Of a DNA stretch of 64,000 bases, positions 44,177 through 53,690 are shown in pieces. The translations under genes and the position numbers were made by a program. The notes beneath the pieces were generated by a model, which was given only the letters and a program-made list of their open reading frames with translations, was not told the DNA's origin and made no database searches. Each line of letters opens with the position of its first letter. The stretch's first letter is position 1. The DNA is from Teratosphaeria epicoccoides (lineage: Eukaryota; Ascomycota; Dothideomycetes; Mycosphaerellales; Teratosphaeriaceae), in the NCBI GenBank assembly GCA_021401465.1, contig JADDMT010000084.1, forward strand, positions 62,001-126,000, written 5' to 3'.

Positions 44177-46267
44177 TCATTGTTCCTTCAACGTCAAATG
44201 ATACGTCTCCATCTGCCCTTTGGTCATTCTACTTGGACTCCTTGCCATTAGGTCTTCACCCTTCCCACTCTTTGGAAAACAGATCACTTCTCTGACACTG
44301 TCCCTCCCCAGCATCACCGCCACTAGCCGATCAAAGCCCAACGCCATCCCAGCATGAGGCGGACATCCCGCCCGCAGAACCTCAATAAGATGCTCAAAGT
44401 CTTTAAGTCGATCCTGGGACATCTTGAGAATGTCTCGGAATATGAGCGTCTGCATCGCGGCATTGTGGATACGTCTGGAGCCGCCGCCGAGCTCGACGCC
44501 ATTCACGACGAGGTCGTAGTGATCGGCTTTCACTGCAAGTGGGTCCGTGAACAGGAGGTCCACGTCTGAGGGAGTCTTTGGGGCGGTAAACGGATGGTGG
44601 GTCGATGCAATGCCGGCTGAACCTCCTTGTCCAGGATCCGAGTCGCTGGTAGGTGAGAAAAGTGGGAAGTCGGTGATCCAGCAAAACGCGAAGCCCTTGG
44701 GTGACGGAAGATAGCCGTGTCTTACTGCGGCTTTGTTCAACGCCAATCGTAGATTGCCAAGGGGTGTTGAGCCGCCTGAGAAGGGCTCCCTTTTGCGTGC
44801 TTGCAGAATGACTAGATCTCCGTCTTTTAGCTTGAGCATTTCTTCCACCTGCTCTGCTGCTTCGAAGCCGAAGACTTGCAGTCCTCGGAGAGGTTTGCGG
44901 GTGTCGAAGATGAAGATGCCGGGCTGTCCATTCTCATTGCGAATGAACGGCTGGGCCTCAGGCGAGTCCATGAATGCTTTGACAAAGTGGCGAGTCTTGT
45001 TTGCGTCCTCGGATATTGGCAGCTTCATGACCTCGACGATAGGGTCGTCTAATGGACCTATTTTACTGATGAGATCAACTGGCAGCATGTACTCGATTTT
45101 CCTGATCTCAGATCCAAGTCTAACGTCCGGCTTATCTGAGCCGTATCTTGACATGGCTTGCTCGTAGGTGAGGCGTGGAAATGGACTGGGTAAGTCGTCA
45201 ATCTGCAGCAGTCTAGTCCAGACTGCTCTGACGGTGTCCTCTACTGTGCGCATCACATCTTCGCCACTCGCGAAAGCCATCTCCAGATCGGCTTGAGTGA
45301 ACTCAGGCTGCCTATCGGCCCGAAGATCCTCGTCCCTGAAACATCTTGCGATTTGCATGTATCTCGGTATGCCACTGGCCATTAAGATCTGCTTGTACTG
45401 CTGTGGGCTTTGTGGGAGAGCGTAAGCCATACCGGGAACGCGCGTGGGTACCAGGAACTCACGAGCGCCTTCCGGAGTTGATTTGAATAGTAGAGGGGTC
45501 TCAAACTCCTCAAAGCCATGTTCATCTGCTAGATGGTCTCGGATGAGGCGAGCTACTCTGCTCCTGAATTGCAGAGCAGCACGAAGACTCTTGTCATTTC
45601 GAATCTGCAGATGTCGCTGCTCGGGCGGAAAGACCTTCTCCTCGGTCACCATGAGGTCCCTTGGAAACTCATTCAAAGGTACAATGTTTTCAAGCTTGAT
45701 CTCCACGCCTGTGATCGTGGCGACCGCACCATCACCAGGTGGTCCGTCTGCAGCCGTGGTACCAGTCTTGGGAGCCTGTCGTCCCTTCACGGTGCCTTCC
45801 ACGGCGACCGGGGTGTGGCTCTCGAGATCCTGTAGAAGCTTATGCGGCAGGCTGATACTGTCCGCATTTTTGGTTACACTTGATGCAATCTGCACGACCG
45901 ACCCCAGGGAGCGATCATGCAGCTCAGCAAACGTCATTCGCCTATTCGCGACTCTTCTATTGCCCAAGTAGCCATGTAGTATGACCTGCCGGTCAATCCA
46001 TTCCTGGCCATTGTTGGCAAGTTCCGAAAAGCTGCAATTCGCAGCAGGGAATACCAACGATCTCTTGAAGCCTTCCAGAATAGGAGATGTGCCGGCGGAT
46101 GCACCAGCCAATATGAATGGCGCGTGTGAAAACCGTTTGATGGATGCCCATGGCCGGCGCGAGGGACTGTCATGGAAACATGGCCTTGCGAGCAATGACG
46201 GCGGTGCTCTGCGCCATTCCAATGCTCTGGCGGCGCTCGCGGCAGAAATGCCTGGCCGCAACAGCAT
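44177..46267 (-). CDS. MSD1: Mitochondrial aspartyl-tRNA synthetase
   Basis: Charges mitochondrial tRNA-Asp. A single exon of 696 residues from Met at 46267 (MLLRPGISAASAARALEWRR), an Arg/Ala-rich presequence; the frame is open to 46336 but the earlier part is acidic and unlikely. The OB-fold anticodon domain covers about 90-200 (WIDRQVILHGYLGNRRVANR). Class II motifs follow: FEEFETPLLFKSTPEGAREF, IARCFRDEDLRADRQPEFTQ (motif 2) and GMALGFDRLVAVMLGRDSVR (motif 3). The bacterial-type GAD insertion seems reduced. The C-terminus ends near DLMARSPSRMTKGQMETYHL TLKEQ. It shares a 212-bp divergent promoter with the WD40 gene at 46480, so the two may be co-regulated. Confidence 0.94.
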   Translation of the reverse strand: MLLRPGISAASAARALEWRRAPPSLLARPCFHDSPSRRPWASIKRFSHAPFILAGASAGTSPILEGFKRSLVFPAANCSFSELANNGQEWIDRQVILHGYLGNRRVANRRMTFAELHDRSLGSVVQIASSVTKNADSISLPHKLLQDLESHTPVAVEGTVKGRQAPKTGTTAADGPPGDGAVATITGVEIKLENIVPLNEFPRDLMVTEEKVFPPEQRHLQIRNDKSLRAALQFRSRVARLIRDHLADEHGFEEFETPLLFKSTPEGAREFLVPTRVPGMAYALPQSPQQYKQILMASGIPRYMQIARCFRDEDLRADRQPEFTQADLEMAFASGEDVMRTVEDTVRAVWTRLLQIDDLPSPFPRLTYEQAMSRYGSDKPDVRLGSEIRKIEYMLPVDLISKIGPLDDPIVEVMKLPISEDANKTRHFVKAFMDSPEAQPFIRNENGQPGIFIFDTRKPLRGLQVFGFEAAEQVEEMLKLKDGDLVILQARKREPFSGGSTPLGNLRLALNKAAVRHGYLPSPKGFAFCWITDFPLFSPTSDSDPGQGGSAGIASTHHPFTAPKTPSDVDLLFTDPLAVKADHYDLVVNGVELGGGSRRIHNAAMQTLIFRDILKMSQDRLKDFEHLIEVLRAGCPPHAGMALGFDRLVAVMLGRDSVREVICFPKSGKGEDLMARSPSRMTKGQMETYHLTLKEQ

Positions 46268-46422
46268 AAAGCTCGGTACTTCGCTTTCCCGTGGTGTGGA
46301 AGTTCGTTGCAACTCTTCCTCGCGTGCGTCAAACAATGCTCAGGGCACGGATCAGCCTGCCGAGAAAGGCAGTTCGAGTCGACCAGCAACCATGTTTACT
46401 TCCTCTCTATGTGAGCATAAGC

Positions 46423-46496
46423 GAGGCATGGTATAACCATTAATCATGCCTTCAACGAGGCATGGTATAACCATTAATCATGCCCTCAACGAGGCA
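46423..46496 (+). repeat. 34-bp tandem duplication spanning a start codon
   Basis: GAGGCATGGTATAACCATTA followed by ATCATGCC[T/C]TCAAC occurs at 46423-46456 and again at 46457-46490, with one mismatch, then GAGGCA starts a third unit. The second copy's ATG (46480) starts the WD40 protein; the first copy's ATG (46446) is 34 bp upstream and therefore out of frame. Confidence 0.95.
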
Positions 46497-46508
46497 CATA
46501 GCTACTGA
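46446..46508 (+). other. Overlapping upstream ORF (20 codons) created by the duplication
   Basis: The ATG at 46446 has the same surroundings as the main ATG at 46480 and opens a 20-residue frame that ends at TGA 46506-46508, overlapping the main start by 29 nt. Such an arrangement would reduce initiation at the main ATG if transcription starts upstream of 46446 (inference). Confidence 0.6.
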
Positions 46509-49305
46509 GCAGCCTCAAGCAGTATCAACGTTTTCATTCCCGCATCACGATCATCTCCTGATCACCACATCGAGCACAATATATGCGTGGGATGCGGCAG
46601 GGTTGCACATCATCTTCACCAGCAGCAAGCATGGCATCGTCGCCGCGCGAGAAGCGAAAGATGGATCAGGCATGCTGGCGGTTGCAGACAAACATGTCGT
46701 GGTCCTGCACGATACGAAACGTGGACAGGAACAGTCGTGGGGCTTGCAGGCGGACGATGACGAGGTGCGGCAGCTGGAGTATGCGCAGGACTCAAAATGG
46801 CTCTATCTGTCTACCAACCTCACCTACGACGTCCAGAAGTACTCCACAGAGCGCTCAAAGCTCATGAGTCCGACTCAGTCGCATCCAAGTGCCCCCGTTG
46901 CGCTTGCCGTCTCGCCTACCGGTCACTTGATGCTCTCTGCTTCCGATGATCCACCGGTTGTGTATCTGAAGAACCTCCATCACAACACGCAGCCAGCTCT
47001 GATCGAGCCGCGCGCCTCCAATGCCGCTGTCTGCGCGGCCGTGTTTCACTCTGAGCGACCAAACATCTTCCTGCTTGGCTTCAGAGATGGCACAGTGGCA
47101 GCGTATGATGCCACTCCAGTCAGCCGAAGGAACCAGGGCTGCTTTCCCAACCAGGAGACAGTCAATGTTGGCGAAATAGCACACTTCACATCTCTGCACC
47201 GTACCACCAGCAAGACTGTCACAAGTGGTGGCATAGCAAGCAAGAGTGCGTCCATCGCTGGTGCTGCCTTTCTACAAGGCTACAAGTCGCGTGCCGTCAC
47301 TATCGGCAGCGATGGCCGATGTAGACTTATTGACTTTGCCGATGGAGGCATCGTGCTGAGATCTTGGCACGCGAAGGCGCCACTGACATCTGTCTCGGTA
47401 TTATCGATCAGGGAGCCGTCATCCGGCGCGGCAAAGTCAGGACGGAGCACTTCTCAAGGCGAAAGGTTTACCCTGGGCGGCCCTACTAGTACGAACAACT
47501 TGATCGCCGTCAGTCGTACAGACGGGAAGGTACAAATTTACGACTCAGTCGGTCTGCTTCTGGAGCAAAAGACCATTAATGAAGTGGGAGACAAGATTCT
47601 GGGTGTCGAGTGGGTCAAAGGTCGATCGCCTTCTCCCATTCGTGCTCGACCAAGTGCTTGCGAAATGAGGTCTACCTCGCCAGCGTTGCCAGACAAGCGA
47701 CCCATTCAACTCCAACAACTAGAGCCAGCCGCTGCCGCCGCTGCCGCCCCAAAGATGCAACCAAAGTCAAGCCGGAGACGCCACAGCACTTTTGATCGAC
47801 CAGCGACTTGGCGGCAGCCAGACGTCCTGACAGCAAAGCGGCCCAGCGTGAGACCCGACCGTCGGTTCACTGTCCATCCTGACGAAGCCAAGAGCGGGGA
47901 AGGCACCGTCAAGTACACGCCAAAGCCAGAGACTAATCAGAATGTCGGCTCATCTGCAGGCAGCTTTCTCGACCTTTTCTCTCCGGTCAAGCCGGTAGAG
48001 CCACCGCAACTCGTTCCGCCCCAAAAGCGACTCACAAGCCCGCGACCTCGACCTCGGATCTCCAGTCAGACTTTCAGCAGCCCAACCGACGACGCATTAG
48101 GCCATTTGGAATCCAACGCACTCGATCTGAACGATTTGCCGCCAAGCGCGAGAGCTGATCGACTTCAAAATTCAGCACTCAAACCCATCAGGACGGAATT
48201 CTCAGGACGAGCAAACACAGATGATTCGCCGCCAGATAAACGACACATCAGCTTCAGACCGGTGCAAAGATCGAGCGTCGAGCAGTGTCATGCTAGAAGT
48301 ATGTCAGCTGTGCCACCCATTGAGAACGCAAAATTGCTTGCGGACCTAAGAAAGATGACTCATTCCTACTCGAAGGCTCAACGCAGTGTGCTAGCGCCAT
48401 ATGCGAGTAGCAAAACAAACGCTCAAGCGGCTTCCGAGCCCATTTGCCCTCTGTCACCGGCACATGAAGGACAGGAAGCACCGACTCACGCCGCTAAAGC
48501 CCGTCACCACTGGCTCAGCCATGGCAAGGAGAAGAAAAGACCGCGTATAGGGCTTGGAAAGCAGAAATACTGGCATGCAGGGAATGTGATGGAGCGCGAG
48601 TCGACATGGCCTACAGACTCCATGCTTGAAGAGTCATTGGAGGCGGACGACATTTGGATCACCGATGCATCGGAGAAAGAGAACGAGATGTCACAGCGCC
48701 GCCGGATGGCACCTCTGCTCGATCGCCCACCCGGTCGACAGACTTTACGTTCGAGGATCACCTCGAAAGGCTCAACAAGCACGGCCAATGTTGTGGTAGC
48801 AATATCCCGCAAATTTCATGGAGGTGGCGTGCAGCCTCTTGACGGGTCTGCGACTGAGAATTTTGAATCTGCTCTGTCGCACCTCTCACCCGACGGCACC
48901 TTCTCTCCGGCTTCGGAGGACATACATCAGCTTTTCCCGCGCGCGTCGTCACTGTCGCCGAAGCGAAAGAAGAGCCCAGCGAAGCGTGCAAGCTGCTCGC
49001 CGAGGTCGCCGCGCGCGCTTCAAGAGATTGCTGGAAACAGCGTGACAAGGACCAAGTCAGCGGCGAAGAATCCTTGGGCCAAGGCCGAAGCGGTGAAGGT
49101 TGAGAAGTGCACCGGGCCGGGGCACAGATCTCCCGACGCAGTCCAGGACGTCAGAATCAAGTGCAACACGTGTGAGGAGAATAGCGCGAGGATATTGGGC
49201 CTTGAGGACGAGCTTGCGAGACTAAAGGGTGAGGTGTTGATCATGAAGGCTGCGATGCGGAGAGCTGGTGTGCCTCTGCCTGCTTCTTTGCGGACGATGC
49301 GATGA
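46480..49305 (+). CDS. WD40-repeat protein with C-terminal coiled coil, NEDD1-like architecture
   Basis: A single exon of 941 residues. Residues 1-390 form WD40-type repeats (HDHLLITTSSTIYAWDAAG, PVALAVSPTGHLMLSASDDP, AVTIGSDGRCRLIDFADGGI, NNLIAVSRTDGKVQIYDSVG). Residues 400-890 are disordered, Ser/Pro/Arg-rich and contain many SP/TP sites (SFLDLFSPVKPVEPP, PRASSLSPKRKKSPAKR), suggesting cell-cycle kinase control. Residues 890-941 have CNTC and a heptad helix ARILGLEDELARLKGEVLIM ending in SLRTMR. The layout recalls NEDD1/GCP-WD, which recruits gamma-tubulin complexes; I infer a spindle-pole role but cannot confirm orthology. A second, out-of-frame ATG 34 bp upstream arises from a tandem duplication. 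Confidence 0.82.
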   Translation: MPSTRHIATEQPQAVSTFSFPHHDHLLITTSSTIYAWDAAGLHIIFTSSKHGIVAAREAKDGSGMLAVADKHVVVLHDTKRGQEQSWGLQADDDEVRQLEYAQDSKWLYLSTNLTYDVQKYSTERSKLMSPTQSHPSAPVALAVSPTGHLMLSASDDPPVVYLKNLHHNTQPALIEPRASNAAVCAAVFHSERPNIFLLGFRDGTVAAYDATPVSRRNQGCFPNQETVNVGEIAHFTSLHRTTSKTVTSGGIASKSASIAGAAFLQGYKSRAVTIGSDGRCRLIDFADGGIVLRSWHAKAPLTSVSVLSIREPSSGAAKSGRSTSQGERFTLGGPTSTNNLIAVSRTDGKVQIYDSVGLLLEQKTINEVGDKILGVEWVKGRSPSPIRARPSACEMRSTSPALPDKRPIQLQQLEPAAAAAAAPKMQPKSSRRRHSTFDRPATWRQPDVLTAKRPSVRPDRRFTVHPDEAKSGEGTVKYTPKPETNQNVGSSAGSFLDLFSPVKPVEPPQLVPPQKRLTSPRPRPRISSQTFSSPTDDALGHLESNALDLNDLPPSARADRLQNSALKPIRTEFSGRANTDDSPPDKRHISFRPVQRSSVEQCHARSMSAVPPIENAKLLADLRKMTHSYSKAQRSVLAPYASSKTNAQAASEPICPLSPAHEGQEAPTHAAKARHHWLSHGKEKKRPRIGLGKQKYWHAGNVMERESTWPTDSMLEESLEADDIWITDASEKENEMSQRRRMAPLLDRPPGRQTLRSRITSKGSTSTANVVVAISRKFHGGGVQPLDGSATENFESALSHLSPDGTFSPASEDIHQLFPRASSLSPKRKKSPAKRASCSPRSPRALQEIAGNSVTRTKSAAKNPWAKAEAVKVEKCTGPGHRSPDAVQDVRIKCNTCEENSARILGLEDELARLKGEVLIMKAAMRRAGVPLPASLRTMR

Positions 49306-50259
49306 GTCGAGAGAGGTGCGAAGATGACCTGCAGCATTGCTTACATTTGTCGGTTCAGCTCGGCGTTGGTGGACCGTTATCGACTTTGCATAATACCCAT
49401 GATTTGCTTAAAAGCACTAGGCAAGGGCAATTCGCATTCAACGGATGACCACTCCAATAGGTCAGAAAGCCGTCAATACATTGTGTCATATTGTATTGTG
49501 CTTTCAAACGACTGCAGAGGGTGAAGATCTGGGCGTGGATCTATTGTGCACAAGGCAGTCTTTGTCACGGCACTCCACATCTCATTCCAGGGCGAGGTAT
49601 GCATGGACTGCCGTCGGTTGGGCGTGATCGATCAGCGGAACGCTGAGAACGAGGGTCACCGACAGGCCCTCAGACGGTGGATGCTCGCACATCGACATTG
49701 ACAGTACGGGACCTCAAAAGTGCTTCATCTCCCGCTGCCGGAGCATCCAAACCAGTGTCAAAGGTGACGATGCTGGGCAATAAACCGCGTATAAAAAAGG
49801 TCCCGAGGGTCTCCAGAAACTCCAAACAGCAGTCTGCGGCTGCAGTGGCGACTCGAGTACACGGCGCATGTCATAAGAAGCGACAATGGAATGCCAATTG
49901 GTGTGGATTAGCAGTAGAGTCTGATCATATGAGGTGCCATGCATTATATAATGCTGGCCGAGGCGGCTGGTAATGCCCGTCACTTGTCAAGCTTACAAAG
50001 AGAACATATTTACCATGTATCAGGCGTACAAAGCAAGCATTTGGAGATGCGGGCCGGCGTCTATAACACGTATTTCAGGTGTCATGTGCACAAAGCCAAT
50101 ACCGCAAGATGCGGGACGGTGTAGATGGCATAAGATGGTAGGTCCGACAGCGATCTAGACTCTCAGGCACCAATTGTGGCTTTCGAGCACAACACTATCC
50201 TTTTCGCAGAACACTAGATCGGCCTGCTTCACTACGAGGGGCTTACAGGAAACGGCGAG
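49306..50259. other. Intergenic, 954 bp
   Basis: Promoter region of the sugar transporter gene. An imperfect repeat of about 40 bp (GTACAAAGCA...GATGCGGGCCGG near 50027-50060 and GCACAAAGCC...GATGCGGGACGG near 50087-50120) is visible. No gene is supported. Confidence 0.45.
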
Positions 50260-52223
50260 ATGGGCAAGGATCGCTACTTCGGCCTGAGAGGCGGATGGCT
50301 GACGTTCTGGGTGACGGTCGCCTGCGCGACTGATATGACTCTTTTTGGCTATGACCAAGGCGTTTTTGGGGGAGTAATAGTCACAGACGACTTCCTCAAC
50401 ACCCTCAGCCTTGCGGGCAAGACTGGCTTGCAAGGCACCATCACGGCACTGTACGACATAGGATGTTTCCTGGGTGCTATAGCTGCGTTCTGGCTTGGAG
50501 ACTGGTTTGGCCGGAGGAAGACCATCCTCATCGGCACCACTATTATGTCCATTGGAGCACTTCTGCAGACTACATCATATTCTGTGGCTCAGCTGATCGT
50601 CGGCAGAATCGTGACAGGCATGGGCAACGGGGTCAACACTACGACTGCTCCAACATGGCAAGCCGAAACATCGAAGGCTTCGTGGAGAGGCAAGCTGATT
50701 GTGATCGAAATGATCATGAACATCGCTGGCTTCTCTCTGTCCAACTGGGTCACCTTTGGGTTCTCGTATCTCCCCGGACCAGTAGCCTGGAGAGTCCCAT
50801 TGGCGTTGCAGTTCATCTTCATCGTCGTGCTCTACGCCACAGTGCCTTGGCTCCCTGAGTCGCCGAGATGGCTGGTACAAAAGGGTCGACACGACGAAGC
50901 GGTAGTAATCCTTGCCGACCTCGAAGGAATGGAAGTCGGAGACCCGTACGTGCAAAGCGGGCTGTCGGAGATCAAGTGGGCTGCAGACTACGAAGCCAGC
51001 CATCAGGTTCGTATCCGGGACCTCCTTCGTGGCAAATCTGACTCCAAGGTCGGCACTTGCGTGCTGCGACGCTTGATCCTGGGGATGGGCGCACAGGCGA
51101 TGCAGCAGCTATCCGGCATCAACGTGAGTTGAACACGTGCACGACCTCCCGGTGGAGCAGAGCTGATCGTTACATGGACAGGTGACGAGCTACTATCTCC
51201 CGACCGTGCTGATGGTGTCTGTCGGCCTCAGCAACCGCATGGCGCGATTGCTGGCAGCCGTCAACAGCGTCTCCTACCTGCTGTTCTCATTGATTTCCAT
51301 CCCGAACGTCGAGCGCTGGGGCCGAAGGAAACTGATGATATACGCGTCAGTTGGCCAAGGTCTCTGCTACCTGATCATCACGGTGCTGATTCGATACTCT
51401 GGTGACGATTACCCGCATCACGCAGCCATTGCAAGTGCAAGCGTCGCTTTCTTCTTCATATACTATATATTCTTCGGCATAGGTTGGCAGGGGGTGCCTT
51501 GGCTTTGTAAGTCGGACTGTGCAGACACTTGTTAGTGTGCGGTGACACTGATACTATTCTATACAGACCCGACAGAGATCAACGGACTGGCAATGAGACA
51601 AAAGGGTGCCGCAATGGGGACTGCGACCAACTGGTAAGCACTGATCAGCATGTGAGTACATTCTGTCTGGATTTTGTGCTGACGTTCGCTTCTTAGGATC
51701 TTCAACTTGTAAGGACTACCCAAAACAGTAGTGGCAAAACAAAAGCTGACAATGAATTTAGCATGGTCGTCGAAATCACGGCGATTGGCATAAAAAATTT
51801 AGGCTGGAAGTTCTACGTAAGTATCCAAACCTATCTCCCGTGGCCAAATCCTTACTGACTCTGACATAGATCATCTGGACTGTTCTAAACCTCTCCTTCG
51901 TACCCATCATATACTTCTTCTACGTCGAGACTGCTGGACGAACGCTTGAGGACATCGACGGCTATTTCCGGGAGAATCCGAAACTCATCGTCTTCCGCGA
52001 TGCGCGGGCGACTTCGTCGAAGCGGCCAGCCCAGTACTCCGAGGAGAAAAACCAGGAAGTCGGGAAGCTGGACTCTGCAAATGGTTGGGCGGCAAATCTG
52101 ACACCGACGCACAAGAGGTTCGCCAGTGTTGTGCAGCCCATGGCGGAGAAAGACACAGAGAAGCTGGACACAGTGCCCAGCGGAGAAGTCTCCATTGAGA
52201 GACAAGAGGTCAAGAATGCGTGA
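50260..52223 (+). CDS. MFS sugar transporter (hexose/lactose-permease type)
   Basis: Proton-coupled sugar uptake at the plasma membrane. Six exons: 50260-51123, 51182-51506, 51567-51633, 51697-51708, 51762-51816 and 51870-52223; together 558 residues with all junctions in frame. Donors are GTGAGT, GTAAGT, GTAAGC, GTAAGG and GTAAGT. Family motifs include GYDQGVFGGVI in TM1, GDWFGRRKTILIG between TM2 and TM3, PESPRWLVQKGRHDEA after TM6, QQLSGINVTSYYLPTVL in TM7, ERWGRRKLM, and VPWLYPTEINGLAMRQKGAA in TM10. TM12 ends VPIIYFFYVETAGRTLEDID. A cytoplasmic tail of about 85 residues is charged. The fourth exon is only 12 nt (WIFNF junctions). The substrate is not predictable. Confidence 0.9.
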
Positions 52224-52342
52224 TACTGGCGCTGGGAGCACAGTGGGCCAAGCGAGTGGGGAGGCTTGCGCTGAAACGCTGATCATTACTTTCTGTCGAT
52301 GTCAAGTAAAGGGAGCCTGCATATCTTCCGCCGGGGCAGTGC

Positions 52343-53035
52343 TCAGTAGAACCAATACTGCGCCGAATATGGTATCTGAACAGTTCCCTCCTTCGTACAT
52401 GTCGGTGCTGTGCCTCCCGCCGTCTCGATACGATACACATAGCTTGCGTCACTCGTACTCTCGGCAGTCGAATGATTGTCCAAGTACAGCCATTCGACTG
52501 CTCCCTCCTCGTTTGCCCCAGGGTATGCACCAGACGGCGCAAAAGCACTGTCTATTACTTTCGCGAACAGCACACCCGATGGTTTTGAGGCTGCAGATCC
52601 GTCCAGATTGAAGGTGGGCGTGGAGGCAGTGAAATAGTGCTCGCCCAGTTTCGCGAAACCATGTTTCGCGAAATTCACGCTGTCGGGACAGCTAAGATCG
52701 CCGGCTTTGCAAATAAGGGGGGTCTGTAGAGCAGTTTGATATGCTTCTACGTAGTCATTGGCGATACCGGTGAGGTTAGCAACGTTCGCGGCGGAGTAAA
52801 GCCGTGCGTAAGCTCCTGCCGCTGTCGGTGCGGCGTCCGGTGCAGAGCATGTGTAGTTCTGAGTGCCCAGCCCAATGCCGATGTAGAGAGGCGTTGATGA
52901 TGGTGGTGACGGTAGGCTGTTGTTGACTGCGCTCAGTGACAAAGTGTGGGTGATCGTGGTAGCGCCAGCAGTCAGATCAATCGCAGCTGACAGTGAGGCG
53001 ATAGTTGCCGACACGAGTGCAAGTATTGGTGCCAT
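52343..53035 (-). CDS. Secreted DUF3455-type protein
   Basis: A single exon of 230 residues from the ATG at 53035 (MAPILALVSATIASLSAAID), a signal peptide; the frame is open upstream to 53293, but those residues are not signal-like. The mature part shows PLYIGIGLGTQNYTCSAPDA (the N-terminal motif of the family), FAKLGEHYFTASTPTFNLDG, VEWLYLDNHSTAESTSDASY, VYRIETAGGTAPTCTKEGTV and the C-terminal VQIPYSAQYWFY, which is typical of DUF3455 proteins in fungi. Four Cys could form two disulfides. These proteins are extracellular and of unknown function. The gene is convergent with the sugar transporter, 119 bp apart. Confidence 0.88.
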   Translation of the reverse strand: MAPILALVSATIASLSAAIDLTAGATTITHTLSLSAVNNSLPSPPSSTPLYIGIGLGTQNYTCSAPDAAPTAAGAYARLYSAANVANLTGIANDYVEAYQTALQTPLICKAGDLSCPDSVNFAKHGFAKLGEHYFTASTPTFNLDGSAASKPSGVLFAKVIDSAFAPSGAYPGANEEGAVEWLYLDNHSTAESTSDASYVYRIETAGGTAPTCTKEGTVQIPYSAQYWFY

Positions 53036-53690
53036 GAACGGTTTTGCGTCTTGGTCCTTGTTGTGAGTTCTGGTTACAACGACTTCTTGCATGTACTGAG
53101 AAACAGGCGATGAGAGGAGACCTGGTTGCAAACATTTACGCACGCCTGCGATATGTATACTGACGGAAATGCTATAGCCAGTCCAGCACTTTTCTCCATC
53201 ATGATACCTGATGGTCGAAATCCTACTCTCGTGCCGTGTGATAAATGACAAGGATAGCCTCTCGCTACCGCATTGCAGAGCACTAAGACGCACTGCCTTG
53301 CAGTCAGGAAGGCGCGATCGTGCTCATTGGCATTAGACAGATTGCTTGGCGGCTGAGAGGACGTGCCCTGCAGGACGGGTTGCCGTAGACCGGGTAAGTG
53401 GACAGCGTGAGCGCCTGGAAGATAACCCGGAACGTTCGAACGGAATGCTGCCAAGCATGTACAGCTATTCCTGTCGTGTTTTACATTGTCAACGGCTTCT
53501 GTTGCAGAGGCTAGCCGTCGGGAAGATGGAATGGGCGCTTGGAGGTGCTTGTAGGCGCCGGGTGGAGCACATGCTCATCGGCCGTGTTTCGGAAATCCTT
53601 CATAGGCGTGTTCTTATGTCGAACATCTTTTAGACGCCGCGCGACCAAAGGCCCACTCCGTACTTCTTCGATTGACACTTCCCAGTCGCG
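53036..53690. other. Intergenic, 655 bp
   Basis: Promoter of the DUF3455 gene and 3' flank of the disrupted membrane protein. No gene is supported. Confidence 0.45.

Noticed and set aside
45444..45971. 175-codon plus-strand frame
   Set aside because: Antisense shadow of the mitochondrial Asp-tRNA synthetase.
46423..46496. Direct repeats as a CRISPR array
   Set aside because: Only two full, directly adjacent copies with no spacers, in a eukaryotic promoter; this is a tandem duplication.
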